A stretch of 10,002 bases of DNA. It comes from an uncultured Brevinema sp. (GTDB taxonomy: Bacteria; Spirochaetota; Brevinematia; Brevinematales; Brevinemataceae). This document shows, piece by piece, positions 1 through 6,989 of the stretch. The notes under the pieces are model-generated. The model was not told where the DNA came from, searched no databases, and worked only from the letters and a program-made list of their open reading frames with translations. The first letter of the stretch is position 1. Each line of letters opens with the position of its first letter. The stretch lies in the NCBI GenBank assembly GCA_947040475.1, contig CAMRBT010000045.1:1-10002 (forward strand). Direction: 5' to 3'. The position numbers and the translations under genes are program-made.

Positions 1-259
1 TCAAAGGTGAGGTAAAAAATAAAGAAAACATTCCTAGCTCTTTATCTTTCGCTAAAGATCTTGATCCTACTATTAAAATTGCCCAAGCAAATGGCATTTC
101 TAACAAGCTAAAGAAATATTGAAAATTTCCAAAACTTACAGAACCTAATAAATATCCCATGCCCGCAATAATATTTATAATAATTAATGAGGACAAACCT
201 AACCATGAATAAGAATACAATCTCAATTCATTTTTAAAAATAGGTAATATTTTCTTCAT
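1..259 (-). CDS. ABC-2 type transporter permease (GldF-like), N-terminal 86 codons, cut by window edge
   Basis: I translated this by hand from the ATG at 259; the frame stays open for 86 codons to the window edge. The product starts MKKILPIFKNELRLYSYSWL, a cytoplasmic amphipathic start with the 'F-K-N-E-L-R-L-Y' pattern common at the front of ABC-2/GldF permeases. Hydrophobic segments follow at about residues 19-39 and 50-65. Then comes GSRSLAKDKELGMFSLFFTSPL, which matches the family's cytoplasmic 'R-x-(L/F)-A-E-E-K-x-x-G-T-x-E-L-L-L-T-S-P' stretch. The role would be the membrane half of an exporter powered by the ATPase encoded at 914-1834. The ribosome site AGGAAG (266-271) lies 6 nt before the ATG and overlaps the stop codon of the upstream small gene, so the two are probably translationally coupled. 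The substrate is unknown. The family call is fairly secure; the GldF subtype is inference. Confidence 0.72.
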   Translation of the reverse strand, partial: MKKILPIFKNELRLYSYSWLGLSSLIIINIIAGMGYLLGSVSFGNFQYFFSLLEMPFAWAILIVGSRSLAKDKELGMFSLFFTSPL

Positions 260-283
260 TTTTAACTTCCTATTTATTTTGTA
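260..283. repeat. 24-bp direct repeat, copy 1 (end of small gene and RBS of permease)
   Basis: The 24 bases at 260-283 are identical to those at 818-841, in the same orientation. This copy spans the last codons (Q-N-K-stop) of the small gene and the ribosome site of the permease gene. Confidence 0.85.
266..271 (-). promoter_or_regulatory. Ribosome-binding site of the ABC-2 permease, overlapping the upstream stop codon
   Basis: On the minus strand AGGAAG precedes the ATG at 259 by 6 nt. It shares two bases with the TAG stop (272-270) of the preceding gene, a layout typical of translational coupling. The element is part of the 24-bp repeat also found at 818-841. Confidence 0.7.
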
Positions 284-797
284 ATATTTCAAAAAAATCT
301 ATCATTACTTTCATTTCTTTAGCATTCTTTAATAATGCTTTTTCAGTTACACCCATTCCTTTTGGTATATCAGTATAACTATCTTTACCATACAATCTAA
401 TTTTCATAGACTCTATATCTTTCAAATTATCTTTAAAGAAATTTATTTGAATAGCAGTTAATACAATTCTAAATTTTTCATTAACTGCTCCGTCAACATA
501 TGTGTTACCATCAATTAAATCAAGATCTAATTGATTACTATTTATTATTATTTTTGCTCTATTGATATATAACCAGCTTTGACCCTTATATCTAATTTGT
601 AATATAATATATGGCTTGCCATCTTTTTGAGTACGTACTTCCATTAATATCGGTGTCCACATATCTTGTTTTATATATGGTGAAGTTTTTGAATTTTTAT
701 AAGTTGTTATATCGTCAATATCATCATAATCCATTTTTATCCCTTTCGGTAATTCTAATTCTGATCCTATTGATATGTTTGGTAATATTAAAAACAT
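270..797 (-). CDS. Small, probably exported protein of unknown function inside the ABC operon
   Basis: From the ATG at 797 this gives 175 residues with no family I can name securely. The first 13 residues are hydrophobic. Reading on upstream in frame adds (I/M)ELIILL, so the full N-terminus would look like a signal peptide ending near IGS. The rest is soluble and beta-rich in appearance: a central stretch with GKPYIILQIRYKG and WLYINRAKIII, then 'MKIRLYGKDSYTDIPKGMG' and a helical end. This resembles conserved periplasmic or lipoprotein hypotheticals that combine a 'K-x-Y-(I/L)-x-(I/L)-x-(I/L)-x-Y' strand with a 'V-x-(I/L)-R-(F/L)-x-G' strand, but that is pattern memory only. The start is uncertain: the ATG at 797 has no ribosome site nearby, whereas AGGAAG at 824-829 sits 5 nt before an in-frame ATA at 816-818. 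It lies between ATPase and permease genes, so it may be an accessory exporter part or cargo. An exact 24-bp repeat brackets it. Confidence 0.7.
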   Translation of the reverse strand: MFLILPNISIGSELELPKGIKMDYDDIDDITTYKNSKTSPYIKQDMWTPILMEVRTQKDGKPYIILQIRYKGQSWLYINRAKIIINSNQLDLDLIDGNTYVDGAVNEKFRIVLTAIQINFFKDNLKDIESMKIRLYGKDSYTDIPKGMGVTEKALLKNAKEMKVMIDFFEILQNK

Positions 798-817
798 TAA
801 TAATATTATTAATTCTA

Positions 818-841
818 TTTTAACTTCCTATTTATTTTGTA
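818..841. repeat. 24-bp direct repeat, copy 2 (upstream of small gene)
   Basis: This copy is identical to 260-283. Read on the minus strand it holds CAA AAT AAA TAG, the same Q-N-K-stop string that ends the small gene, followed by AGGAAG. The two copies define a 558-bp unit (260-817) containing the small gene. That is consistent with a former tandem duplication, or with insertion by recombination between short repeats. Confidence 0.85.
824..829 (-). promoter_or_regulatory. Ribosome-binding site placed for an ATA start of the small exported-protein gene
   Basis: Minus-strand AGGAAG is followed by TTAAA and then ATA (818-816), which is in frame with the 270-797 gene. The nearest ATG (797) is 26 nt away, too far for normal initiation. 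The identical AGGAAG-TTAAA context in the downstream copy of the repeat serves a normal ATG at 259. Either ATA is used, or the ATG is reached by another route, or a former ATG has mutated. Confidence 0.5.
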
Positions 842-913
842 TATAATTTTACTTTCTTTAAATATTTTTGTATATTTATATAAGATAAGTTTCTTTAAAT
901 TTAATTCTTAATG

Positions 914-1834
914 TTATTTTTTTATTGTAAGATCTAAAAACACTTTTTCTAGACTATTAACAGTGGGTGTAATAGATTTCACTCCCGCTCCAAATTTAAT
1001 AGTTTCTTCAACAATAATTTCAGAAATATCCTTATTTGTAGTGATACTAATAATATTATTATTTTCAACAACACTAACTACATCAAGCACACTTGTAAGG
1101 TGTAAGAGTAATTCTTGAGAAGGTCTCACTACTATTAATTCATAAGAAAACTCTTGGCTATTCTTATTGGCAAGAAGAAAGTCTTTTGAACCTTCAAATA
1201 TTTTTTTTCCTTCACTAATGATAATTACTTCATCACAAAGTTCCGCAGCCTCAGACATAATATGTGTAGAGATGACTACTGTCATTCCTGTCTCTTTCGC
1301 AAGATGTCTTATCACTTGTCTAAATTCAATTAATTGCGAAGGTTCTAATCCTACTGTCGGTTCATCGAGAACTAATAATTTGGGGTAATGTAAAATACTT
1401 TGAGCAATTCCAACTCTCTGCTTTAATCCCTTAGATAAATTCTTAATCAAAGCATCTTCTCTTTCTAGCAAGTTGAGAAGTTTTAAAACTTCTTTTGATC
1501 TAGAAACAGACTCCTCATGGCTCATTCCTCTCATCTCAGCAATAAATATAAGATATTCAATCACCGTCAGTTCTGGATATAATGGCGGAATTTCTGCCAA
1601 ATAACCTATACAAGATTTTGCTTCTTCAGGATTTTCAAAAATATTAATATTATTAATAAAAACTTCACCCTCTAAAGGAGGTCTAAATCCTGTCATAATA
1701 TTTAAGGTCGTACTTTTACCAGCACCATTCGGTCCTAATAAAGCTAACAAACTTCCTTTTTTAATTTCAAAATTTAGATCATGCAAAGCTTTGAAATTAC
1801 CATATGATTGAGAAACATTAACAAATTTTACCAT
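914..1834 (-). CDS. ABC transporter ATP-binding protein, GldA/NatA type
   Basis: This 306-residue protein has the full set of ABC ATPase motifs: Walker A GPNGAGKST (34-42), signature LSKGLKQRVGIAQ (133-145), Walker B LLVLDEP (153-159), D-loop GLEP (162-165) and the switch histidine H191 in STHIMSEA. The Q-loop position reads GYLAEIPPLYPELTV (78-92), with Glu where Gln is usual; this 'GYLPE-x-PPLY' form is characteristic of GldA-like ATPases. A C-terminal extension of about 85 residues (220-306) with two short alpha-beta units is also usual for this subgroup. It acts on the cytoplasmic face and powers an ABC-2 permease, whose first part is encoded at 1-259 in the same operon. The ATG at 1834 has AGGAAA about 6 nt upstream. 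The transported substrate is unknown. GldA is named for gliding motility, but homologues are widespread in non-gliding bacteria, so no gliding function is implied. Confidence 0.92.
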   Translation of the reverse strand: MVKFVNVSQSYGNFKALHDLNFEIKKGSLLALLGPNGAGKSTTLNIMTGFRPPLEGEVFINNINIFENPEEAKSCIGYLAEIPPLYPELTVIEYLIFIAEMRGMSHEESVSRSKEVLKLLNLLEREDALIKNLSKGLKQRVGIAQSILHYPKLLVLDEPTVGLEPSQLIEFRQVIRHLAKETGMTVVISTHIMSEAAELCDEVIIISEGKKIFEGSKDFLLANKNSQEFSYELIVVRPSQELLLHLTSVLDVVSVVENNNIISITTNKDISEIIVEETIKFGAGVKSITPTVNSLEKVFLDLTIKK

Positions 1835-1856
1835 TATATTTTCCTACTTATGAAAC

Positions 1857-1865
1857 ATTATACCA
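1857..1865 (-). promoter_or_regulatory. Extended -10 promoter of the ABC operon
   Basis: On the minus strand this reads TGG-TATAAT, a perfect -10 with the TG extension that can replace a -35 box; no good -35 is visible 17 nt upstream. Initiation near 1850 would leave a leader of roughly 15 nt with AGGAAA before the ATG at 1834. It lies just downstream of the terminator of the phosphatase gene, as expected for a separate unit. Confidence 0.65.
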
Positions 1866-1931
1866 TAGACTGTTTATCGGAATTTTTAAAATTTTCTCAA
1901 TCTAATTTATCATTTTAATCGCTAGATAAAT

Positions 1932-1960
1932 AAAAATCCCCTCACAAATTTGTAAGGGGA
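1932..1960 (-). terminator. Rho-independent terminator of the phosphatase gene
   Basis: The arms TCCCCT (1937-1942) and AGGGGA (1955-1960) enclose the palindrome ACAAATTTGT (1944-1953), with one C/A mismatch. On the minus strand the hairpin is followed by ATTTTTATTTA. It starts about 18 nt after the stop codon at 1979-1981. On the plus strand it is followed by a looser T-rich run, but no plus-strand gene needs it. Confidence 0.85.
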
Positions 1961-1978
1961 AGATTTATTTTTTTGTGT

Positions 1979-4087
1979 TTATTTATTAAATTCTATTAAT
2001 AAAATAGTAAGATCATCTATAGAAGAAATTTGTTCTTTTTTATAACTAATATGCTTTTCTATTATTAAATCTTTTAATTCTACTATGTTTTTATCTATAT
2101 TATTTTGAAGATAATATAAAGCAGAATCTGATGGTTTTTGATCATCCACTTCAAAGAGGTCTAAAAATCCATCTGTATATAATATTATTTTATCGCCATC
2201 TTTATATTTAAGTTCATAGGTATCACACTGAATTAAATCAATCACACCTAAAGGAACAGCTCTTTTAAAGTTTAACAATTCTATTTTTTTACCTCTAATA
2301 AAATAAGGTAAGGTATGGCCTGCCGAACAAATTTTAACTGTTTTTTGTTCAAAGTCCGTCAAAGCAATCACACAAGTAATAAATTTGTTTTCTGTAACAT
2401 TAAGATCTAATATTTTTTTATTTAATAATTTTAAAAAATCCAAAGGCTCTTTTTTATGGCCTTCTTTTAAATTATCAACATATGTCCCATAGACTTCTTT
2501 CACCATAACATTCATCATAGAAGAAGAAATCCCATGCCCACTAACATCACTAATAAAAGCAATATTATATTTTTTATCTTCTAAAAATATATTTTCTGAA
2601 TAATAAAAATCGCCACCAAGATCATCTGACAATTCATAAATAGCTTCTGTATACATTCCATCTTCATTAGGAAGCTCTTTAGGAATAAGATTTTCTTGCA
2701 TAACACGAGCTGAATGTAAAGCATCTAAAAGATTTTTATTAATATTTTCTAAAGCTTCTTTTTTTTCTTCTAGTTCTAGCATAGTCAACATTCTTGCACT
2801 TTCATCAATAAAGAATACAATGACACCACCATACTCATTATCAGAGTTTTTATGCACTCTAAAAAATCTAATATTATAGTATTTACTTTCAAAACAATAA
2901 TCAATATCTATAAATTCTAATTTAGATTCTTTTAGTGTATCTACAGTTTCTTCAAATACTTCTCCAAATTTTCTAGGAAATATTTTTTTTCCAGGAATTC
3001 CAAAAAGATTCATAGAATTGTCTAAAATAATTTTTACACGCTGATTATAAAAAATAATCTTATCATCAGAATTTAAAATCAAAATACCATCCTGGCTATT
3101 TTCTAAAATAGTATAGTTAATAAAACTATGTTGTTGAATATTATCTTTAAAGATTTCTTCTTTTGTTATATCTTTGACAAAAACACTATATCCAGCTAAT
3201 GATCCTGTTACGGTAAGCATCTTTTTTACTTTTAATTCTACTTTAATAGGAATATTCATTTTATCCTTTAAAGTAGCAAAATACTTTACATCATTTTTGA
3301 CATTCAATATTTCTAAAGATTTGCTAAAAGTTTCTTCTTCTCCATAGTTAAAAAGCAAAACAAAATTTTTGCTTATAATATCTACACTTCTATATCCAAA
3401 TAATTTTTCAGCACCTTTATTCCAAGCAACAATTTTTGCATTTTCATTAAGAGAAATCGCTACATAGTCTTCTATCTCTTCTAATAATAATTCAGCAGAA
3501 CTTTCGAATGCTCTTACGAAATTTCTAAAAACACCTGCATAAAAATAGGCTAATTTTCTTCTGATTAAAACATACTTTATATAGGCAAATAAACAAGTTA
3601 TTCTGTTTTTAAAATAAACACTTATCAATACTTCTTCTGTTTGATGAGAAAAAAATACAGGAATCATAAAAGAATACTTTAAATTAAAATATTTTAAAAT
3701 ATTTGTGTTTTTGTGATCTTTTTTTATAAGAACTTCTTCTGTTTTATAAATATAAGGAAGTAGGAGGGATTTTTTCTTTTGAAGATAGTATTCTTCTTTT
3801 TCTACAGAATCAATTAAAAATCCTACAGAGTTATCTCCTGAAGAAATAATCATTCTACCCGTATTAGAACTTTTTACTTTTGTAATACTAATAAAAGGAG
3901 CATTAAAATATTTTCTTGTTGCTTCAGCTAAATCTTCTAGAAAGGAGTTTTTCCAATCTGTTTTTAAAGAAATCAAAGAAATATAATTATGAAAAATTCC
4001 TCTACTTACTTTAGAAAAAGATGCTAGACAATACAGGTATACACAGAAAAAAATGATAAAAGGAGTTAATAAATATAAGATATACAC
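1979..4087 (-). CDS. Membrane-anchored GAF-like/PAS/PAS/SpoIIE-type PP2C serine phosphatase
   Basis: This 702-residue protein has one N-terminal transmembrane segment (about 3-24). Next is a GAF-like region (about 45-170, with MIISSG and a 'YSFMIPVFFS...VLISVYF' end), then two PAS-like domains (about 200-310, with VAWNKGAEKLFGY; about 322-432, with GILILNSDDKIIFYN) and a coiled-coil linker (433-468). The SpoIIE/PP2C catalytic domain runs from about 469 to 702. Its metal-binding motifs are intact: GGDFY (491-495), DVSGHG (514-519), SAGH (588-591), YTDG (637-640) and DD (691-692). Such enzymes dephosphorylate STAS-type anti-sigma antagonists, or related proteins, in response to a sensed signal. 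No such partner is encoded nearby, so the target is unknown. The start is GTG at 4087, with AGGAA 6 nt upstream and the membrane segment immediately after. It is monocistronic, with its own promoter and terminator. The domain assignment is confident except for the GAF-like part. Confidence 0.9.
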   Translation of the reverse strand: MYILYLLTPFIIFFCVYLYCLASFSKVSRGIFHNYISLISLKTDWKNSFLEDLAEATRKYFNAPFISITKVKSSNTGRMIISSGDNSVGFLIDSVEKEEYYLQKKKSLLLPYIYKTEEVLIKKDHKNTNILKYFNLKYSFMIPVFFSHQTEEVLISVYFKNRITCLFAYIKYVLIRRKLAYFYAGVFRNFVRAFESSAELLLEEIEDYVAISLNENAKIVAWNKGAEKLFGYRSVDIISKNFVLLFNYGEEETFSKSLEILNVKNDVKYFATLKDKMNIPIKVELKVKKMLTVTGSLAGYSVFVKDITKEEIFKDNIQQHSFINYTILENSQDGILILNSDDKIIFYNQRVKIILDNSMNLFGIPGKKIFPRKFGEVFEETVDTLKESKLEFIDIDYCFESKYYNIRFFRVHKNSDNEYGGVIVFFIDESARMLTMLELEEKKEALENINKNLLDALHSARVMQENLIPKELPNEDGMYTEAIYELSDDLGGDFYYSENIFLEDKKYNIAFISDVSGHGISSSMMNVMVKEVYGTYVDNLKEGHKKEPLDFLKLLNKKILDLNVTENKFITCVIALTDFEQKTVKICSAGHTLPYFIRGKKIELLNFKRAVPLGVIDLIQCDTYELKYKDGDKIILYTDGFLDLFEVDDQKPSDSALYYLQNNIDKNIVELKDLIIEKHISYKKEQISSIDDLTILLIEFNK

Positions 4088-4128
4088 TATTTATTCCTAA
4101 ATTGTAATTGATTTAAATAACTACTCTA

Positions 4129-4157
4129 AGTATGATTAAAAAAGACAAAATAGTCAA
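4129..4157 (-). promoter_or_regulatory. Sigma70-type promoter of the phosphatase gene
   Basis: Minus strand: TTGACT (4157-4152), 17-nt spacer, CATACT (4134-4129). This is a 5/6 match at -35 with ideal spacing and a weaker -10. Initiation near 4122 leaves a leader of about 35 nt before the GTG at 4087. Confidence 0.6.
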
Positions 4158-4444
4158 GTTAAAATTAATAAATTTTTTAAATTTTTATAACACAAAAAAG
4201 AATGTGATTAACATTAATACTAATCTTTAAATTTAAAATATAATAGGTAGTATTAGTAGTAGTTGTCTAAAATTTTTAACAAGAACAAGCTTTAATCTAT
4301 TGTTTTATAGTTATTTACAGCTCTATTTTTTATAATAACATCTTGTGTTTTGATTTGATTTACTCTGCAAAAAAAAACAAAATTGTGTAAAACTTTAAAA
4401 TGTATAAATATTATTGTGCGATTGTACGAAAAATAGTGAAGGAT
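4158..4444. other. Intergenic region between divergent units
   Basis: No open frame with a ribosome site is visible in this very AT-rich stretch. It holds an 8-bp inverted repeat, TAATACTA (4215-4222) and TAGTATTA (4248-4255), and several AT palindromes that could arise by chance. The tract of nine A at about 4369-4377 could bend the DNA upstream of the plus-strand promoter. No RNA gene or terminator is recognised. Confidence 0.5.
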
Positions 4445-4474
4445 TTGTTTAAGAAAGGTTAAAAATATTATAAT
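4445..4474 (+). promoter_or_regulatory. Candidate promoter of the FN3/TPR operon
   Basis: TTGTTT (4445-4450) stands 18 nt before a perfect TATAAT (4469-4474). The -35 is poor (3/6), so an activator may be needed. Initiation near 4481 gives a leader of about 100 nt that includes the hairpin at 4519-4560. A 12-bp palindrome (TTATTTAAATAA) lies just downstream of the -10 box. Confidence 0.5.
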
Positions 4475-4506
4475 TATTTATTTAAATAAGATCAAGTTAT
4501 AAAAGT

Positions 4507-4560
4507 GGAAGTTCCGAGTACATTAAGGAGAAGTGCTGTTTTACACCTTTCTTAATTTGT
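4507..4560 (+). promoter_or_regulatory. Structured leader of the FN3/TPR operon (hairpin, possible attenuator or leader peptide)
   Basis: This is less AT-rich than its surroundings. It has the small palindrome GGAAGTTCC (4507-4515). An imperfect hairpin follows, in which ATTAAGGAGAAGTG (4522-4535) can pair with CACCTTTCTTAAT (4544-4556) around a loop of about 8 nt. The rising arm contains a perfect AAGGAG (4525-4530), which pairing would hide. The hairpin is followed by TTTGTTTT, weakly like a terminator tail. A ten-codon frame, GTG CTG TTT TAC ... TGA (4533-4565), starts 2 nt after AAGGAG, which is too close for efficient use. No known riboswitch consensus is recognised. A regulatory role is inference. 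Confidence 0.35.
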
Positions 4561-4579
4561 TTTGAAATAAGGAATTCTT

Positions 4580-6976
4580 ATGAAAAAATATGCGATTTTA
4601 TTTAATATAATTCTTTGTTTATCTTTTAATTATATTCAAGCACAGGATTTAAAAAATATCGTAACATCTATAGAAATAGGAGATGTTCTTTCTGATACGG
4701 TAATATTAAGATGGAAATCAGATATAGCAGAAGGTGATTTTACTATATATTATCATACTTCCAGAATTTCAGATGTTTTTGTATTGAGAGATGCTGAACT
4801 TTCTATTAAAAGTAATTTTAGTGGCATCAAAATTGATTCCTATTATGAATATGAATATATAATGAAATTTAATAAATCAGGAGCGTATTATTTTGCTATA
4901 GTTGCTGATAATAGTGCTTCTTTTGATGATATAGCACAAGGTTCTGTTAATAAATTGGTAGAGGGCTATGAATTAACTCTTCTTCCAGAAATAAATACAA
5001 CTGTTCAACCTGTATCTATTGTTGTTGAAGAAAAAAGAATTTTTCAAGGATCCACACCTACAAAAATTTACAATCCAGCTCATACAATAACTTCTTTAGA
5101 TGTACAATCTTATGAGGATATCTTTCATTTAAAATGGAATGTGTACCCAAAAGATTTACCTCAATATATATTTACTATTTATAGAAGCCGTTACCCTATA
5201 GCCCAATACAATAGTGCTTTAGGATTGCCAGTATATGCAACAGTGACCAATCAATTTGCTTTTGAAGATAGGAACATTTCTTTTGAAACACCTTATTATT
5301 ATGCTGTGATTATTCAAGATTCAAAACAATGGTCTCCCGGTATTAATATTTTTACGACTCCTGCGGTTTTATTAAGAAAATCTCCACCCTTAGAAAGAGT
5401 ATCAAAAACAGAATATATAAAAAGAACAGAACAAATGCCTTATTATCCAAAAGAGTTATTCTCAGAAAAAGATATTGAAGATGCTGTTCAAAGAACTTTG
5501 TCAAATTTACAAATATTAGCAGATACCAATCGCAATCAATCGTTGTTAGAACAATTAAATAGTCAAAATTCTGTGGCTGGATCAACAATTATTGAAGATG
5601 ATATGTCTTTAATGTCTACCCCAGAAAATTTAGATGACTCTCTACAGCCTTTTTCTTTTAATAACATGAATTTATTAACAAGAGCTGATAGTGAGATGAA
5701 AGCGTCAAATCCTTTTGCTAAAAACAATGCTTTTAATCAAGAAAAGCATGAAGAATCAATAAGTAGCCTAGCTACTGACTTTACAAATGAAATATTAAAT
5801 GTTAGAAAAAATTCTTTAAAAGAAATAGAAGATGCAAGTCAATATTTGTTAGTTCAAGAAAAACAAGATTATGATAATATTATGAAAAACATCATAACAA
5901 TATCTAATGAAATTAACTCTTATCATACCTTTACAAGATCTTTAGTATATACGGATAATCTTCCTACTAAAGACTTCAAAAGTAATTTGAGTGCTTATTA
6001 TGATAAAAGAGATAATATTAGAATAAAACAATATCAAATCAGTGGGCATATAAAAGGATTGGGACAACGAAGACTAAAAAGAGAAAGTGATTTCTTAAGC
6101 AGTATACAGGATATACCAAAGCTAGAAACATTAAAAAATAATAGTATTATTGCTCAGTATAACAAAAAATACAATCAAATGGTCTATGATTTTACTCAAA
6201 AAGAATACACTAGTACTATAAATAATTATAAACAAAAACTTAATGTATTAACAGCGTTAAAGAAAAATAAAAAACTCAATGATATGGTTAGTGGTATTTC
6301 ATTACAAATGGCAAAAACAGATGTAAAACACAATGCTATAAATCTAGAGGCTTTAGACCAACAGATAGCTAAACTAACAACTTCTATCAAAGAAAATGAA
6401 GAGGCTCTTACAACAATCACTACTGTTTTTCAAAATTCACAAACATCACCAGTAAAAAGAGAATTTTTTAGTGGTTTTGATGACAATCAAAATTCTTTAG
6501 AAAAAACAAACCCTAAAAAAAGAGTTTCTAATATTCAGAATTATTATCAAAAGGTAGTAGTAGAAAAAGTTCTAGAAATTAAAGACAATCCCAAAGAAAC
6601 ATGGTTATATGAAAATCAAGAAGTTTGGATATCTAAACAAGAGTCATGGAAAAGAAGAACAAGAAATATCTTGGGTGAAAACTACGAACAAATTGCCTCT
6701 AAGTGGATGGTGCCTAGTTACACACTAGCAGTTTCAGAGGGAAGAAGAGCCTATAATATGGGTCAGTATCAAGAAGCTATTTATTTATTAAATTTTGCTA
6801 CCAAAAACAAATCATCATTGATGATGTTAGGTCAATCTTATTATCAATTAGGAGCTTATAGAGATGCCTTTTCTGTATTTATTACAGCATTACAAATGGG
6901 GATCCCTGAAGCAAGATATTGGTTAGATAATAGTTCTGGAAAAATTCTAGAAAGAAAAATAACAGAAAACAACTAA
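4580..6976 (+). CDS. Large secreted protein with two fibronectin-III-like domains, coiled-coil region and C-terminal TPRs
   Basis: This 798-residue protein begins with a signal peptide (MKKYAILFNIILCLSFNYIQA, cleavage likely before Q22; no lipobox cysteine), so it acts in the periplasm or outside the cell. Residues 25-135 and 168-265 look like fibronectin-III or related beta-sandwich domains, each with a 'V-x-L-(R/K)-W' strand (41-45, 182-186) and a late 'YYFAIVA' or 'YYYAVII' strand. Residues 270-400 are polar and low in structure. Residues 400-620 are strongly helical, Lys/Glu/Asn-rich and probably coiled-coil. Two TPRs end the protein (about 717-742, AYNMGQYQEAIYLL; 747-775, YYQLGAYRDAFSVF). 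AAGGA lies 6 nt before the ATG. Its stop is only 13 nt before the next gene, another TPR protein, so the pair probably forms one complex. I do not recognise a named homologue. In spirochaetes, large TPR proteins with this look include flagellar collar components, but that is a hypothesis. Confidence 0.82.
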   Translation: MKKYAILFNIILCLSFNYIQAQDLKNIVTSIEIGDVLSDTVILRWKSDIAEGDFTIYYHTSRISDVFVLRDAELSIKSNFSGIKIDSYYEYEYIMKFNKSGAYYFAIVADNSASFDDIAQGSVNKLVEGYELTLLPEINTTVQPVSIVVEEKRIFQGSTPTKIYNPAHTITSLDVQSYEDIFHLKWNVYPKDLPQYIFTIYRSRYPIAQYNSALGLPVYATVTNQFAFEDRNISFETPYYYAVIIQDSKQWSPGINIFTTPAVLLRKSPPLERVSKTEYIKRTEQMPYYPKELFSEKDIEDAVQRTLSNLQILADTNRNQSLLEQLNSQNSVAGSTIIEDDMSLMSTPENLDDSLQPFSFNNMNLLTRADSEMKASNPFAKNNAFNQEKHEESISSLATDFTNEILNVRKNSLKEIEDASQYLLVQEKQDYDNIMKNIITISNEINSYHTFTRSLVYTDNLPTKDFKSNLSAYYDKRDNIRIKQYQISGHIKGLGQRRLKRESDFLSSIQDIPKLETLKNNSIIAQYNKKYNQMVYDFTQKEYTSTINNYKQKLNVLTALKKNKKLNDMVSGISLQMAKTDVKHNAINLEALDQQIAKLTTSIKENEEALTTITTVFQNSQTSPVKREFFSGFDDNQNSLEKTNPKKRVSNIQNYYQKVVVEKVLEIKDNPKETWLYENQEVWISKQESWKRRTRNILGENYEQIASKWMVPSYTLAVSEGRRAYNMGQYQEAIYLLNFATKNKSSLMMLGQSYYQLGAYRDAFSVFITALQMGIPEARYWLDNSSGKILERKITENN

Positions 6977-6989
6977 ATAAGGAAAAGTG

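Noticed and set aside
611..823. Plus-strand frame of 70 codons rich in hydrophobic residues
   Set aside because: It lies opposite the small exported-protein gene, has no ribosome site, and its hydrophobicity comes from the AT-rich complement of the coding strand.
842..913. Separate promoter between the ABC ATPase and the small gene
   Set aside because: Several TATA-like strings occur, as expected in such AT-rich DNA, but none has a paired -35 box or TG extension.
1167..1388. Plus-strand frame inside the ABC ATPase gene
   Set aside because: It is antisense to the well-supported signature and Walker B region and has no family features or ribosome site.
4215..4255. 8-bp inverted repeat TAATACTA/TAGTATTA in the intergenic region
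   Set aside because: The arms are short and AT-rich with a 25-nt gap and no relation to a promoter; chance is likely in this composition.
4533..4565. Ten-codon leader peptide (GTG to TGA) before the FN3/TPR gene
   Set aside because: Not called as a gene: AAGGAG ends only 2 nt before the GTG and so short a frame can arise by chance. It is kept only as part of the leader finding.
5352..5588. Minus-strand frame inside the FN3/TPR gene
   Set aside because: It is antisense to a continuous 798-codon gene and has no plausible start context.
6226..6420. Minus-strand frame inside the FN3/TPR gene, coiled-coil region
   Set aside because: It is an antisense shadow of Lys/Glu-rich helical coding sequence; no ribosome site.
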